Source: Selaginella moellendorffii
Taxonomy: Eukaryota; Streptophyta; Lycopodiopsida; Selaginellales; Selaginellaceae
Reading direction: 5' to 3'
NCBI RefSeq assembly: GCF_000143415.4
Contig: NW_003314298.1
Span: forward strand, 1,147,250 to 1,211,249
DNA: 64,000 bases
The notes under the pieces are model-generated. The model was not told the DNA's origin and did no database searches. It saw only the letters and a list, made by a program, of their open reading frames with translations. Below, in pieces: positions 12,502-22,638 of the stretch. Both the position numbers and the translations under genes were made by a program. Position 1 is the first letter of the stretch. Each line of letters opens with the position of its first letter.

Positions 12502-13932
12502 ATGGATTCAGACCAAGAAAACAGCTCTAGTGGCCCCTCGGGGAGCCTGTTGGAGAGCCTTGGAGCGGAGCTCGTGTCCATCCTTGCTCCAGTCTCGGCG
12601 TGCATGCTCTTTGTCGTCCTTCTGGTAAGAGCCCTCGTCGTTAACAGCAGCCAGCTCCAAGCTCCCGCCATAGCCCTCGTTATCTATGCCGAGGACCCCT
12701 CCGACTCCACCTCCGAGAAGCTCGGAGGTGCTCTCCTCAACGCCCTCGTCTTTGTAGCATTCGTCACAGCCGCTACGTTTTTGCTTGTGGGTCTCTTCTA
12801 TCTTCGCTGCACCAAGTGCCTCAGGCTCTATGTTTCCTTCTCGATCTTCAATGTCCTCGTCTACCTTGGTGCTGCTCTCGGTGTGCTCTTTGTCCAGACT
12901 TACTCCCTCCCGGTTGACGTGATCACCTTCTCGGTGGTGATCTTTAACTTTGGAGTGGTCGGGGTGCTTGTGGCGTTTCCTGTGATGCCTGTCCCGATCA
13001 TCTTCACTCAGGGGTACTTGGTCCTCATTGGTATGCTCACCGCTTTCTGGTTTACCTTCCTTCCCGAGTGGACTACCTGGTTCCTTTTGGTGGCTATGGC
13101 GTTGTATGACATTGCTGCGGTCTTGCTGCCTGGAGGTCCTCTCAACATGCTTCTGGAGCTGGCCAGCAAGAGAGAGGAAGAGCTACCAGCGCTGGTATAC
13201 GAGTCCCGCCCCGTGGTGCGTCCCGGCCAGCAAGGCTCCCAGTCGAGACGGTGGAGGAGACGAGTTGTGGTAGCAGCGTCTCCAAGTACCTCAGCCGAGA
13301 CAGCTCCGTCGAGAACATCGCTCTTTGCAAGGATCTTCGGCTACAGGGTCGTCAGCCCGTATCAGACTGTTAGCATGGAAGCACCTCAGCGAGCAGAGAT
13401 TTTGCAAGCTCCAGAAGAAGAGGCAGTCGAAACAAGTCCTGGAGAGGCTGGGGATGGAGCTGGAGCTCCAGGGAACAGGGACAGGGATCCAGCGGAAGAA
13501 GCCATTCCTCTGATGAGCAGGCACGTAGATCACAGGATGGAAACACTCAGTGCTTTCATGGCAAACGAGGAGAGAGCCGCGGGGGCTATACACGACGAAC
13601 TTCGCGAGCTTAACAACGATGGCAGTGAGGGTGGCGAGCTCGGAAGGATTGAGTCCGTGACAGAAGGTGGGATCAAGCTGGGACTCGGCGACTTTATATT
13701 CTATAGCGTGCTGGTTGGACGAGCAGCGATGTTTGATCTCATGACCGTGTGGGCCTGCTACTTGGCCATCGTTGCGGGGCTTGGTGCCACTTTGGCGCTC
13801 CTCGCAGTGTGGAGGCGCGCTCTTCCGGCACTCCCTATATCCATCTCGCTGGGCGTCGTTTTTTATTTCCTCACGAGGCTTGTATTGGAGCCATATGTTT
13901 TGCAGCTAGACACTCGCCTTGTGTTTTTTTAA
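12502..13932 (+). CDS. PSEN: Presenilin, gamma-secretase catalytic subunit
   Basis: Multi-pass aspartyl protease of the GxGD family, the core of gamma-secretase in endomembranes. The coding region is intronless, 476 residues from the ATG at 12502. I preferred this start over an upstream in-frame ATG (12448) that would lie inside a probable 5' UTR intron. The YD motif in TM6 (LYDIAAVLLPGGPL, Asp about 203), the GxGD motif in TM7 (LGLGDFIFYSVLVG, Asp about 397) and the PAL motif (PALPISI, about 442) are all present, so the active site looks intact. Nine hydrophobic segments are plausible, with a long acidic hydrophilic loop between TM6 and TM7 (about 230-385), as in the family. The stop lies only 46 bp before the ATG of a lectin-like gene. 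A decayed copy of its 3' half is at 15,112-15,735. Confidence 0.94.
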   Translation: MDSDQENSSSGPSGSLLESLGAELVSILAPVSACMLFVVLLVRALVVNSSQLQAPAIALVIYAEDPSDSTSEKLGGALLNALVFVAFVTAATFLLVGLFYLRCTKCLRLYVSFSIFNVLVYLGAALGVLFVQTYSLPVDVITFSVVIFNFGVVGVLVAFPVMPVPIIFTQGYLVLIGMLTAFWFTFLPEWTTWFLLVAMALYDIAAVLLPGGPLNMLLELASKREEELPALVYESRPVVRPGQQGSQSRRWRRRVVVAASPSTSAETAPSRTSLFARIFGYRVVSPYQTVSMEAPQRAEILQAPEEEAVETSPGEAGDGAGAPGNRDRDPAEEAIPLMSRHVDHRMETLSAFMANEERAAGAIHDELRELNNDGSEGGELGRIESVTEGGIKLGLGDFIFYSVLVGRAAMFDLMTVWACYLAIVAGLGATLALLAVWRRALPALPISISLGVVFYFLTRLVLEPYVLQLDTRLVFF

Positions 13933-13978
13933 CTTATTATTAATCCTATAAACTCACTGAGAAAAAAAGAATGTGAAA

Positions 13979-15019
13979 ATGTTTCCCCAAAATAACAGAG
14001 ATTTAACTACTATAATAATTAATTTATTGTTAACGTTTGTGTTACTAATGGTTAAAGAGGCATTTAGTTTATCTCCTGCAGATTTATTTGTATACAAAAC
14101 TTATGGGGATTTACACATGGCCAGAGAGACCTCCATGGCTGAGTTGTTAGTTTCCTTACGAAGAAATTTGTGGAATAGATTTCCGTATTCAATTGATGGA
14201 GCTTTTGGAACCACTCCAGTTGGTTCATCACATGCATACCAAGTTTGGGTTAAAGATAGTGGTCCTTTCATAATAAAGTTTTGGGTATTTGGCCCCATGA
14301 GTGACATGGGTTATGAATGTGGATATGATCCTAATAATCTACCTCTTATTTATAATTATATTATTTCAAGTACCATAGAAGGGTTTATATACATGACTTG
14401 GAAAGAAATAGTGACAAATGGTGCTTCTTATTTTTCTGGTGTGATTGATAATTTGGGAGTTCAGTTTTCACTACGGGATTATGATGGCTATCATCACAGA
14501 CCATATGGATTAACCCATCAGAATAAATCATCTAATACATTTGGCATAATTACTTTAGAAAATATACATGAGTATTTAAAAAATCAGACAGAGCTACAAG
14601 AGAAAACTTGTAATCCTTTCACAAGTATTCTCTCAAGTTCATACTATAGGGCACCAAATGAATACCTGGCTGAAGGAAAATTTTTGCAGGCTCAAGATAG
14701 GCATATTTTCTTTATTGTTTTGACAGATTGCAAACTTGTACTGGTTATGAATGGACATGTATACATTATTTATGATCCTAAATTAGGAGTTTATTATACT
14801 TTTTGTGAGCTTCATATGCAACAAGATGGAAATTTAGTTTTATATAGTTCTACAATGTATCCTCGTTGAAGCACTGCTACAAATTGTGAGCCAAGTAAAA
14901 GTTGTCAAGCTCCATCTTATTTAATTCTTCAAAATGATTGTAACTTAGTTTTATATAGACATGGTGATCCACCATTATCAACATGGGACTCTAAAACAAA
15001 TTGTAAATATTTCCAATAA
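13979..15019 (+). pseudogene. Secreted bulb-type lectin-like gene, copy 1, with nonsense codon
   Basis: Near-identical to the intact copy at 15,792-16,832, but a TGG codon is TGA at 14,867-14,869. Translation would stop after 296 residues and the frame otherwise stays open to TAA at 15,017. The first ATG of copy 2 is GTG here (13,973), so translation would begin at the second ATG (13,979). The N terminus is a signal-peptide-like hydrophobic stretch. The stop falls between the two mannose-binding motifs, so the second QxDxNxVxY site would be lost. Either a pseudogene or a truncated variant. It starts 46 bp after the presenilin stop. The codons are AT-rich, unlike the genes before it. Confidence 0.8.
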
Positions 15020-15111
15020 GAAATTTTTATATTCATTAATTATTATTATTTATTTTATTAAATGGTTGATATATTAAAAAAGTAATATGTATTAAATGGT
15101 AAAATAAATTC

Positions 15112-15735
15112 TGGTTGATCTATGGATTAGATGCCTTCTGGTTTACTTTCTTATCCCATTTGATAACAAGGGAAGCTCTCACCACTAGTATACAAGTTAT
15201 AGTGGGTTCCCAATCAAGTGTGGTAACAACATCTCCAAGTATCTTAGCCAAGGGAACTCTGTCAAGAAGCTCACTCTTTGCAAAGGTTAAGGTGTAAACC
15301 CAATATAAACTCTCAGCATGGAACTTCCTTGGCAAGCAGAGGCAGTGATATCACCAGAGACAAGTTCCAGAAGAGACTGGGAATGGAGGTGGAGCTTTAG
15401 GGATCAGGAACAGGACTCAAGAGGAAGAATTGCGCTCTCCTTGTCGCCTGCTCAACAGGTATTATACACAATGAACTGCATGAGCTTAACAATAATGGCA
15501 GCAAGGGTGGCAAGCTTGGGAAGACAACATGTAACTTTATATTCTATAGATGGTTGGATGAGTAGCAATGTTTGATCTCATGATTGTGTGGGTCTGTTAC
15601 TTGGCCATTGTTGCTGGGCCTAGTGCCACTTGGTGCTCCTTGCAGTGTGGAGTGGTGTTGTGTATTATTTCCTCACAAGGCTTGTTTTGGTGCCATTTTC
15701 TTACAGCTAGACACTTGTCTCATGTTTGTATTTAA
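15112..15735 (+). pseudogene. Decayed duplicate of the presenilin 3' half
   Basis: Aligns by eye with presenilin from about 13,018 to 13,935 in the same orientation. Matching stretches include TTCTGGTTTACTTTCTT (13,047 region), GTAACAACATCTCCAAGTA (13,270 region), GAACTGCATGAGCTTAACAA (13,600 region) and the end around CAGCTAGACACT. There are many indels and stops, and it lacks the TM7 catalytic motif in frame. Many differences are CpG to TpG or CpA. It lies directly upstream of lectin copy 2, just as presenilin lies directly upstream of copy 1, so the two were duplicated together. Confidence 0.85.
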
Positions 15736-15791
15736 TTTTTAATTTATTTTATTATATTCATCTATATAACCAAGAAAAATATAAAAAATAA

Positions 15792-16832
15792 ATGAAAATG
15801 TTTCATTTGATATTCCAAGATTTAATAATTGAGTTGTTATTGCTAATCTTTGGATTACTAATAGTTAAAGAGGCACTTAGTTTATCTCCTGCAGATTTAC
15901 TTGTATACAAAAATTATGGGGACTTACACATGGCTAGAGAGACCTCCATGGCTGAGTTGCTAGTCTCCTTACGAAGAAATTTGTGGAATAGATTTCCATA
16001 TTCAATCGATGGAGCTTTGGAAGCCACTCCAGTTGGTTCATCTCATGCATACCAAGTTTGGGTTAAAGATAGTGGTCCTTTTGTAATAAAGTTTTGGGTT
16101 TTTGGCCCCATGAGTGACATGGGTTATGAATGTGGATATGATCCTAATAATCTACCTCTTATTTATAATTATATTATTTCAAGTACCATAGAAGGGTTCA
16201 TATATATGACTTGGAAAGAAATAGTGACAAATGGTGCTTCTTATTTTTCTGGTGTGATTGATAATTTGGGAGTTCAGTTTTCACTACGGGATTATGATGG
16301 CTATCGTCACAGACCATATGGATTAACCCATCAGAATAAATCATCTAATACATTTGGCATAATTACTTTAGAAAATATACATGAGTATTTAAAAAATCAG
16401 ACAGAGCTACAAGAGAAAACTTGTAATCCTTTCACAAGTATTCTCTCAAGTTCATACTATAGGGCACCAAATGAATACCTGGCTGAAGGAAAATTTTTGC
16501 AGGCTCAAGATAGGCATATTTTCTTTATTGTTTTGACAGATTGCAAACTTGTACTGGTTATGAATGGACATGTATACATTATTTATGATCCTAAATTAGG
16601 AGTTTATTATACTTTTTGTGAGCTTCATATGCAACAAGATGGAAATTTAGTTTTATATAGTTCTACAATGTATCCTCGTTGGAGCACTGCTACAAATTGT
16701 GAGCCAAGTAAAAGTTGTCAAGCTCCATCTTATTTAATTCTTCAAAATGATTGTAACTTAGTTTTATATAGACATGGTGATCCACCATTATCAACATGGG
16801 ATTCTAAGACAAATTGTAAATATTTTGAGTAG
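15792..16832 (+). CDS. Secreted bulb-type (GNA-like) lectin-domain protein, copy 2, intact
   Basis: Intronless ORF of 346 residues. Residues 1 to about 30 are a signal peptide (hydrophobic core LLLLIFGLLIV), so export is likely. Residues about 30-215 are a region I do not recognise, with several Trp, Tyr and Cys residues. From about residue 220 a bulb-type (GNA) lectin fold is indicated by two perfect QxDxNxVxY mannose-binding motifs, QQDGNLVLY and QNDCNLVLY, plus a degenerate first one (LTDCKLVLV). Domain order is therefore signal peptide, unknown domain, lectin. Codon use is strongly AT-rich compared with the presenilin and NOT3 genes a few kb away. Mannose binding is inferred from the motifs; the biological role is unknown. 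Confidence 0.85.
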   Translation: MKMFHLIFQDLIIELLLLIFGLLIVKEALSLSPADLLVYKNYGDLHMARETSMAELLVSLRRNLWNRFPYSIDGALEATPVGSSHAYQVWVKDSGPFVIKFWVFGPMSDMGYECGYDPNNLPLIYNYIISSTIEGFIYMTWKEIVTNGASYFSGVIDNLGVQFSLRDYDGYRHRPYGLTHQNKSSNTFGIITLENIHEYLKNQTELQEKTCNPFTSILSSSYYRAPNEYLAEGKFLQAQDRHIFFIVLTDCKLVLVMNGHVYIIYDPKLGVYYTFCELHMQQDGNLVLYSSTMYPRWSTATNCEPSKSCQAPSYLILQNDCNLVLYRHGDPPLSTWDSKTNCKYFE

Positions 16833-18238
16833 ATATTTATAAAATGAAGAAATTATATATTATTTAAAATACAGATAATTATTCTTAAAAAAAAATTCTT
16901 CTAATGTTTGAAGCCCTATGATATTGGTTTTTTTTTTGCCACATTTTTAATTTGAAGTGTAAAGCTCAAATAATTAATCTGATGATTTTAATTTTGGTTT
17001 TAAGTTTGTAAGATCTATAATTATATATACATATATATTTACTAGGTCATACACTAAATATGGTAATATAGCATATGCACCATCCATTTTGGATTGAATC
17101 TATTCCATCCATGCTTGATATAAGCAAGGGTTTAAACCCCAATTAATGTATCTATTCCTATATCCCAAACATTTACATTTGTGGAGGTGAGGGGCACTAC
17201 AATTTATCTCTAAAGAGCCAAGCTTTTTAGTAGTGCTTTACTTAGTGTTTGGGTTTATGTTTTTAGTTCTTATTCCTTTGTTCTTTTTCATATTAACTTT
17301 TTTCTAAATCTAGAATTCTCACTATTGTTATGCTTAGATTTTCTTTTTCTTTTGATTTTTATTACCTCTCTTCTAATATGCACATTATCATCGATCAAAA
17401 AGTGTCACTTGAGGCTACTGATGCTACTCTATTGAATCGAACTTTTGATGCTACTCCATTGAATTGAGCTTTTGATATTATAAGGTGTGATCATATTTGT
17501 ATTATGCCCATCCTTGATGTGTTGCCGTCACCAATATAGTGTTTCTTGTTCTAATATCTTGTTATCTCCCATTGAGATGGAGTGTGATCATAACATTAAT
17601 TGGAGAGGTATGAATGATGCAATTTGGTTTTTATAAAATGTTTAAAGATCAAGTTTATGGGAAGACAATGTGTACAGAATGAATTTTAGATTGTGATAAG
17701 AAACTTGATTATTATGGAAGTAACTTTTAAAATGAGTTGAAGATGTTATTTGGTAGGTGTCAATTCTTCAATTTGCCATATAATCTTTTCTCTTTGTTTT
17801 TGTTTTTTTCCAAGCCTTTTGTATTTCTTTGTTTAAGCCACATTTTCATGTTTCTAGTGCTTTGTCCTCATTTAAAGTATTTCCTTCTCCTGACACATCT
17901 ATCATTTATGACTTATGATTCTCATTTTTAATCCGACATTGAATTGAGTGTTTTCTATCCTCCTTATATGATGTTAAGTGTGTGTGTGAAGCCAAGAATT
18001 TTGGTTTTGTTTTGTTAGCAAAGTTTTTGATCAATTCTAGTGTTGAATATTCCTTTATTCCAAGGGTTAAGTCACTTTTTTTAGAGCTTCAGGTTAAATA
18101 TATTTCCTCAATTGTAACTACTACTGAAAATTTTTGTTTTATTATTATTGCTAAGGAGTTCTTTTGTTCCCTTGAAAATATAGAGTTTTTCTTTGATTTT
18201 CCTGTTTTAAGTGTTGAGTTTGATATTAAGGAAATTGA
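16833..18238. other. AT-rich intergenic region, no gene recognised
   Basis: Very AT-rich DNA with T-rich runs on the plus strand. Short open frames (for example 17,737-17,931 and 17,982-18,251) are low complexity and show no domain. A short local duplication (GATGCTACTC.ATTGAATCGAAC / GATGCTACTCCATTGAATTGAG) lies at 17,420-17,470. The first 300 bp would hold the 3' end of the lectin transcript. Confidence 0.5.
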
Positions 18239-18391
18239 TGTAAGCTTCTGAATTTGGACTTCTAAAAGGTCACCTTCCTCATTATTATTTAAATCTAAGG
18301 ACACTTAACTTAAAATATCCCAAAACCCTGTTACTTTTTATATTTGAACCCCATAGATCATTTATCAAATCATTTTCTTTAGTTACTTACA
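18239..18391 (-). repeat. 5S-rRNA-like LTR-type repeat, copy 1
   Basis: 153 bp starting TGTAAGCTTC and ending CTTACA. Read on the minus strand it aligns with the copy at 19,300-19,494, including the 5S-like internal control region, here strongly decayed towards A/T. Followed within a few bases by copy 2 in the same orientation. Confidence 0.65.
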
Positions 18392-18397
18392 ATTCAT

Positions 18398-18594
18398 CAT
18401 AAGCTTTTAAATTTAAATTTATTAAGAGGTCACTTAGTCCAATACTACTCAAACTCAAGGATATTTAACCTTAAGTATCCTAAAACTTTTAACCGATTAA
18501 AAAAGCAGGTGCAATTTTATTCATAGGCCCTTTCCTTTAATATTTGAACCTTATAAATTGTTTTTTCTCAAGTCATTTTTTTTTGTTGCTTACA
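18398..18594 (-). repeat. 5S-rRNA-like LTR-type repeat, copy 2
   Basis: About 197 bp, tandem with copy 1, ending GTTGCTTACA. Shared blocks with the other copies: GGTCACTTAG..., CAAACTCAAGGATATTTAAC, AAGTATCCTAAAAC, TTAACCGATT, ATATTTGAACC. These are the reverse complement of the 5S-like region of the 19.3-kb copy. Left boundary approximate. Confidence 0.65.
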
Positions 18595-18807
18595 ATTGAG
18601 CATATGGAGTCTTTTGTTTATCTTATAAAGTTTTTTATAATAGGAGGTCTTATATTCTTTAAGTTTTTAGCATATTTCCTTCTTTTTATTTTCCCTATTT
18701 TTACTTTGACAATTATTGAAAATTCCTCTTCTAATGTTTCTTTATCCACTTTTTTTTCTTTTCACAATATTTTTTTCTCGATAAAATACTTTGAGATTAT
18801 TTGGATA

Positions 18808-19299
18808 CATTTGTTGTCCTATATATTGATGATGTTCTAGTCTTTAGTAAAATGTTGGAGGATCATTTGAAACACTTGGAGCTAGTGTTTTAGAAGTTGC
18901 ATGAACACAAACTATATGCTAAGGAAAATAAATGTGCTTTTGGACAATTACACATGAACTTTCTTGGACATATAGTTGGTTGTGGCATAATTGAGTTGGA
19001 TTTAAAAAAGGTGGAAGTGGTGAAGCCTTAGGAAGTCCCAACCACTATATTAGATATTTATCCTTTCTCGGTTTAGCAGGATACTATCATAAGTTTGTTT
19101 GCAATTTTGTAAGTATTGCTCTTTTGTTGACTAAGTTAACAAAGAGTAGTATACCATTTTATTGGACACCAGCTTGTCAATGTTCTTTTGTGCAATTGAA
19201 GGAGATTTTGACTATAGTTCATGTTCTCAAAATCCCAGATTTTGATAAACCCTTCGAAGTGCATTGTGGCTATGCTATAGGTGCCATGTTGCAATGAGA
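18808..19299 (+). pseudogene. Decayed Ty3/gypsy reverse transcriptase fragment
   Basis: The plus-strand translation shows the RT active-site block FVVLYIDDVLVFSK, then HKLYAKENKCAFGQ, NFLGHIV, FLGLAGYYHKFV and a connection/RNase H start (IPFYWTPACQCSF). Several stops interrupt it. It ends abruptly at 19,299, where a 5S-like repeat begins, so it was broken by later insertions. No LTR of its own is visible. Confidence 0.8.
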
Positions 19300-19494
19300 T
19301 GTACGCAACCAAAGGGAACGACTCGAGAGACGATCCATAGGGGTTCAAATATAAAGAGAAAGGGCCCATGAACAAGAGTGCACCCCTTTTTCCAATCGGT
19401 TAAGGGTCTTGGGATACTTGGAGTTAAGCGTCCTTGAGTTTGAATAATACTGGGCTAGGTGACGTCCCGGGAAGTCCAAACTCAGGAGCTTACA
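19300..19494 (+). repeat. 5S-rRNA-derived LTR-type repeat (Cassandra-like), copy 3
   Basis: 195 bp, TGTACGCAACC ... GGAGCTTACA, so bounded by TG and CA. The segment 19,421-19,477 resembles the internal RNA polymerase III promoter of plant 5S rRNA: box A GAGTTAAGCGTCCTTG, intermediate element GAATAATACTGGG, and box C region GGTGACGTCCCGGGAAGTCC. The known elements with 5S promoters in their LTRs are Cassandra TRIMs. Membership is an inference. No target duplication found. Confidence 0.65.
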
Positions 19495-20813
19495 CAAGAC
19501 CGGGGCCGGGTCCGGGTCTGGGTCCGGGTCCAAGTCCGAGAGGGTGAAAGCCCAAAGTGTTCGCCTCCCAGACCCTGGGGGGTTTGGTGAGCTTCAAAAG
19601 TATAGTAAGGGGGAGGACTGCAGTGGAGCCAACAAGCGGGGTAGCTTGGTGAAGTATTCCAGAGTCGGCTCTAGTTCCCCTAGGAGATCGACTGGCCGAT
19701 GCTCCCAGTCCAAGTGTGGGTGGCACTACCTACTTGGATACCTGGCGTGGCTCAATGGAACCTCGCTAAACTTTGTCCCAAAGTCCTAAACTAGGGAAAG
19801 GAGAAGGAGTAGTCCTCTAGTGTAGTGACTAAGGATATAGTCATATGGTGAGGAAGTCCTAGAGGACAATAGGACTTAGTGGCCAGGCCTGCGGGCCTTG
19901 ATCTAGTGGCAGTGTTGGTGAACATGGCCATGGACGGAAGAGGGACTTGGCAAGAACTAACAAAGGGATGTTGGGGAAAGCTATTCCCATGTCTGTGGGC
20001 ATCCTAAGGATGCTAAGGAGTGGATCTGGGGTGACCACTTGTGGACGGATGGCCTAGTCTTGGAGAGACGGGATTGTGATGCAAGTGGTATTGGACCACC
20101 AGTGCGACAAAGGTGAATGGGCATGGCCTTAGCGTAACCTCGCTCTAAGCCCATGGCTAGAGCATCTAAAGGCAGAAGGTGGGGAGAGTACCCACGGGGC
20201 TCGTGTAGGGCCATGGTGTTCCGAAATGTTGTCCCAAAGTCCCAAACTAGGGAAAGGAGAAGGAGTAGTCCTCTAGTGTAGTGACTAAGGATATGGTCAT
20301 ATGGTGAGGAAGTCCCAGAGGACAATAGGACTTAGTGGCCAGGCCTGCGGGCCTTGATCTAGTGGCAATGTTGGTGAACATGGCCATGGACGGAAGAGGG
20401 ACTTGGCAGGAACTGACAAAGGGATATTGGGGAAAGCTATTCCCATGTCTGTGGGCATCCTAAGGATGCTAAGGAGTGGATCTGGGGTGACCACTTGTGG
20501 ACGGATGGCCTAGTCTTGGAGAGACGGGATTGTGATGCAAGTGGTATTGGACCACCAGTGCGACAAAGGTGAATGGGCATGGCCTTAGCGTAACGGGCCG
20601 ATATGTCAGTGGTACCTTTGGGTGTCGGTTTTGGGACTGGACACGTGGAGCACTTGGACCAAGTGTAAGGGATGAGTGGCATGGATGCCATTCTCGGGAC
20701 TAGCAGGTCCCAAGTCCTGAATTGGACTTAAGAAGGTTGTGAATGAGACTCCTCCAAGTGGTCAGAGGTGTGGTTAAGTGACTAAAGTAGAATGGAAAAT
20801 TTAGTCGCTTACA
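19495..20813 (+). mobile_element. 5'-truncated copy of the 1.75-kb solo-LTR family
   Basis: Matches the 3' two thirds of the element at 29,893-31,662, from a remnant of the CCGGGTC/CCGAG repeat (19,498-19,545) through GAGGGTGAAAGCCCAAAG to the terminal GTCGCTTACA at 20,813. The 5' end, including most of the tandem array, is missing. Internally about 360 bp is duplicated (19,775-20,135 and 20,231-20,593, offset 456 bp). The second copy is preceded by the expected junction sequence; the first has a deletion at 19,765-19,775. No coding capacity. Confidence 0.8.
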
Positions 20814-21547
20814 TTGGTGTGGAAGGTGTGGATAAATGGAAAATCAAGAAAGAGTTAAGAACACACAACCATTATCATTTCATGGTGAGGAACAATATTT
20901 TATTAATAAATATTACATCCACAAGTGCTGAATATGGTATTTTTAGGCCATCCTACTGAAAATTCTAGCTACTAATAATTCTTACACTATGATATTATCC
21001 ATCCCCCCCCCCCCCCTCTCACCTTTTTTTTATTAACAAAATTGTATGACCTATAAATAATAAACTCATAATACTAGTAATTATGAAATTTGACAAACTG
21101 ACACTGTAACTCTGTCATCTCTGACACTGACACTATCTTTGTCACTAACACTATCACTGTCACTATCTGCTACACTAACATTGTCACTATCACAATCATT
21201 ATCACATTGATATGTGATATATCTTTCTCATTGCAAGTGGATGCATTCAATTGTCTTTTAATGTATCATTAATAAATAGATTTTTCATACCACTCCTCAA
21301 TTTACACATTGCATATGATGCCATGCATACCTAGGAAGACTTCTAGAAAACTAAATATATATTGTATATAAGTTTTTAAAACATCATAAATTACCTCCTA
21401 GAAGCAACTGATAGAGAAGGACGAAAACCTCTAAGACGGCATTTGAAGAACTCATATTCTTCAATCGCAAACACTGATCTACCAGAGTCACATGCTGCCT
21501 CGACCATCGAACCACTACCTGCTGTGCAATCGATGACAACACCCCTA
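20814..21547. other. Low-complexity spacer before the large LTR element
   Basis: AT-rich sequence with a run of 15 C at 21,003-21,017 and an imperfect tandem of CACTGTCACTATC-like units at 21,110-21,205. No gene or domain seen. Confidence 0.5.
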
Positions 21548-21552
21548 GTTGG

Positions 21553-22636
21553 TGTTGCGAATGTGATTTCGAGTATCGAAAGTTACCTATTGGCCAGTCC
21601 TTATTGACATTTTTTCCTTATTGTCACGATGGCAGGAAGTCGGTATTGCTGGTTTCCTTTGTTAGCCCCTCTTGTCCAAGTGTTAGTAAACTGAGGTAGA
21701 AATTCCTATGTGTTTCTAGCTGAGCATTTTCGGCTTGGCTTTTAATTCTCATTTGCTCTGTCTTGCACTGGCTTGACAAGAACCCCACGTATTGAGATTA
21801 GTCCCTCAATATCGTTGGATGATAGCTTATTGTGTCTGCCAAACACCCTCGCTATCATGCCCTTTGTGTTAGTCTCATTTTAGTCCCAAATGCTATTTAT
21901 GGAAAGTGTTTAGATTCGCTTATTTGGCACATCTCTGGAATGTAGAGGTTGTTCTAAACACAATGGTGTTTGTCCCGTGTCCAAATTCACAATCTAGGAA
22001 CATTCCATATTTAGTAAGTTTCAAGTTTGTCCCAAAGACTAACTGCTGATACTAAAGGAGGCTTGGGGTGAAAGCCCAAAGCGTGTGTTCCGGGGGGGGG
22101 GGGGGGGGGGGGGGGGGGTTTTCCAAATGTATAGTAAGGATAGTGTGTAGGGTGGGCATGGCTGACCAACCTGAGGCACAGTTTAACTCTTGCTTGCGTG
22201 CCTATCCTTGTTCTGCGTCTGGTTTGGGTCTAAGCTCAAGCTCCACACTATGCTAGTTGGTGGAGTACCCATATCCTCGTGTTAGGCCACCGGTATGCCG
22301 AAATAGCACCAGACTCTATTTGGCTCCGTTTTGCGTGCTGGTTCTAGCATTGGGATGTTAGATGCTCTAGGACTATTCCAAGTCGCTCCGTGCTCCTATC
22401 CCTTTGCTCCTTGGGCTATATGCTCAGGAGTTTCTCTGTGGTTCAATTCCTTCACTCCTTGGTTCTATGCTTGGGAGTTTGGCATTGTTCCTTCATTCAG
22501 TGGCCCAAGGCCCTGAAACTTGGATTCCACACCACTGTCCTTTGGACACGTGGCACATGGAGGGTTTAAGTTCTACTTCATGGTTATCCTATGGTAAATC
22601 ACTATAGGATAAAGGGTAAAAACCACGTGTACTACA
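21553..22636 (+). repeat. 5' LTR of the large element
   Basis: 1,084 bp. It is the uninterrupted counterpart of the 3' LTR and shows the empty site of the nested insertion: GCTTGCGTGCCTATCC near 22,190. A run of 27 G lies at 22,092-22,118. A segment around 22,068-22,135 (GGTGAAAGCCCAAAGCG ... GTATAGTAAGG) is shared with the unrelated 1.75-kb solo-LTR family. Confidence 0.85.
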
Positions 22637-22638
22637 TT

